The position numbers were made by a program, and so were the translations under genes. A model generated the notes under the pieces. That model did not search any database and was not told the DNA's origin. It was given only the letters and a program-made list of their open reading frames with translations. A DNA stretch of 64,000 nt, from the NCBI GenBank assembly GCA_031761405.1, contig JASEVX010000003.1, positions 141,182,700 to 141,246,699 of the forward strand, written 5' to 3'. Numbering within the stretch: the stretch's first letter is position 1; each line of letters begins with the position of its first letter. The DNA is from Serripes groenlandicus (Eukaryota; Mollusca; Bivalvia; Cardiida; Cardiidae). This document shows positions 62,940 to 64,000 of this stretch, piece after piece.

Positions 62940-64000
62940 TCACTGAAGATGATAAATACCCCCAAAACAGCACCTTGACTCAAAATATGGTTTACGACCG
63001 ACCAACAAAAGGGCCATAACTCTGTAAACAAGAAAAAGTAACAAAGGGCAATAACTCTGTATTTAGATTAAATAGAGTTATGGTTTCTGTACACTGCACT
63101 TTCTCTCAATGTGTTGTATCATCCTATGAAGTTTTATTAAATTCCAACAATTATTTTTAAAGTTATGCTCCGGACAAGACTCTACGAATATGAAAAAGTA
63201 ACAAACGGCAATAACTCTGTCATTATGTAAAGTAGAGTTATGTTTCTTGTACACTGCACTTCCTCTGATTATGCTCTACCATTATATGTAGTTTTATTAG
63301 ATTCCATCTATTAGTTATTAAGTAATTCTACGGACAAGAAAAAGTAACAAAGGGCAATAACTCTGTATTTAGATAAAATAGAGTTATGGTTCCTGTACAC
63401 CGCACTTCCTCTCAATGTGTTGTATCATCCTATGAAGTTTAATTAAATTCCAACAATTTGTTTTAAAGTTATGCTCTGGACAAGACTCTACGAATAAGAA
63501 AAAGTAACAAAGGGCAATAACTCTGTAATTATGTAAATTAGAGTTATGGTTCATGTACACTGCACTTCCTCTGATTATGCTCTACCATTGTATGCAGTTT
63601 TATTAGATTCCATCTGTTAGTTATTAAGTAATTCTCCGGACAAGAAAAAGTAACAAAGGGCAATAACTCGGTATTTAGATTAAATAGAGTTATGGTTCCT
63701 ATACACTGCACTTCCTCTCAATGTGTGGTATCATCCTATGAAGTTTTAATAAATTCCAAGAATCAGTTTTAAAGTTATGCTCTGGACAAGACTCTACGAA
63801 TAAGAAAAAGTAACAAAGGGCAATAACTCTGTAATTATGTAAATTAGAGTTATGGTTCTTGTACACTGCACTTTCTCTGATTATGCTCTACCATTGTATG
63901 CAGTTTTATTAGATTCCATCTGTTAGTTATTAAGTAATTCTCCGGACAAGAAAAAGTAACAAAGGGCAATAACTCTTTATTTAGATTAAATAGAGTTATG
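62940..64000. repeat. tandem array with alternating 160- and 146-bp units, running off the window
   Basis: After a fragment of the ACCCCC element (62945-63010), the phrase AGTAACAAAGGGCAATAACT begins at 63037, 63197, 63343, 63503, 63649, 63809 and 63955: spacing 160, 146, 160, 146, 160, 146. The two unit types differ in the middle (CTCAATGTGTTGTATCATCC versus CTGATTATGCTCTACCATT). The unit is related to that at 37231-38892. Confidence 0.93.

Noticed and set aside
62415..64000. Upstream PHD1 exon within the window
   Set aside because: I looked for the CFLC-type first Cys pair on the minus strand and found only MITE, repeat fragment and tandem array. The exon must be beyond 64000.

Overview
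The window is animal genomic DNA and looks molluscan, most likely from a marine bivalve. It holds one large intron-rich gene, a dense mixture of short interspersed repeats, and tandem-array repeats whose ends read like CTCACCTGA / AGGTGAGC with GACGGAC-type subterminal runs. I associate that repeat style with clam-type bivalves. No bacterial, organellar or viral gene organisation is present. The organism assignment is an inference.

The one gene I can support is the 3' two thirds of a trithorax/KMT2A-KMT2B type histone H3K4 methyltransferase on the minus strand. I traced 22 coding exons by hand from 62414 down to the stop codon at 16107-16109. Every junction is GT/AG, the phases match throughout, and the total is 9072 nt, or 3023 residues plus stop. 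Domain order is: end of PHD1, PHD2, PHD3, a split bromodomain with an insertion of about 300 residues, an HCF-1-binding-type DHTY motif, the extended PHD (ePHD), FYRN, a 5471-bp exon of mostly disordered sequence with one C2HC zinc knuckle and an AT-hook, FYRC, a WDR5-interaction-type motif, SET and post-SET. The N-terminal part (menin-binding region, AT-hooks, CXXC, start of PHD1) lies beyond 64000. A polyadenylation signal sits about 76 nt after the stop.

Positions 1-16000 lie downstream of the gene and are almost entirely repeats. They contain an exact 926-bp direct duplication (1-926 = 3342-4267), a tetranucleotide microsatellite, and a 53-bp-period array. Further right come a three-copy inverted/direct repeat complex carrying CRE plus E-box motifs (about 5310-7175), two SINEs with clean target-site duplications, a decayed Tc1-like transposase, and a cluster of TTAA-bounded hairpin MITEs.

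The introns of the KMT2 gene (16213-62276) hold the same families many times. About 25 TTAA-CCCTTTCCC hairpin elements are present, together with several families of modular elements whose cores are tandem arrays of roughly 145-167-bp units, tRNA-derived SINEs, a 51-bp minisatellite, and a 1.16-kb element with TAA target duplications. From 62940 to the right edge runs a dimeric 306-bp tandem array. No second protein-coding gene could be supported. Other open frames are antisense shadows of the big exon or read through repeats.
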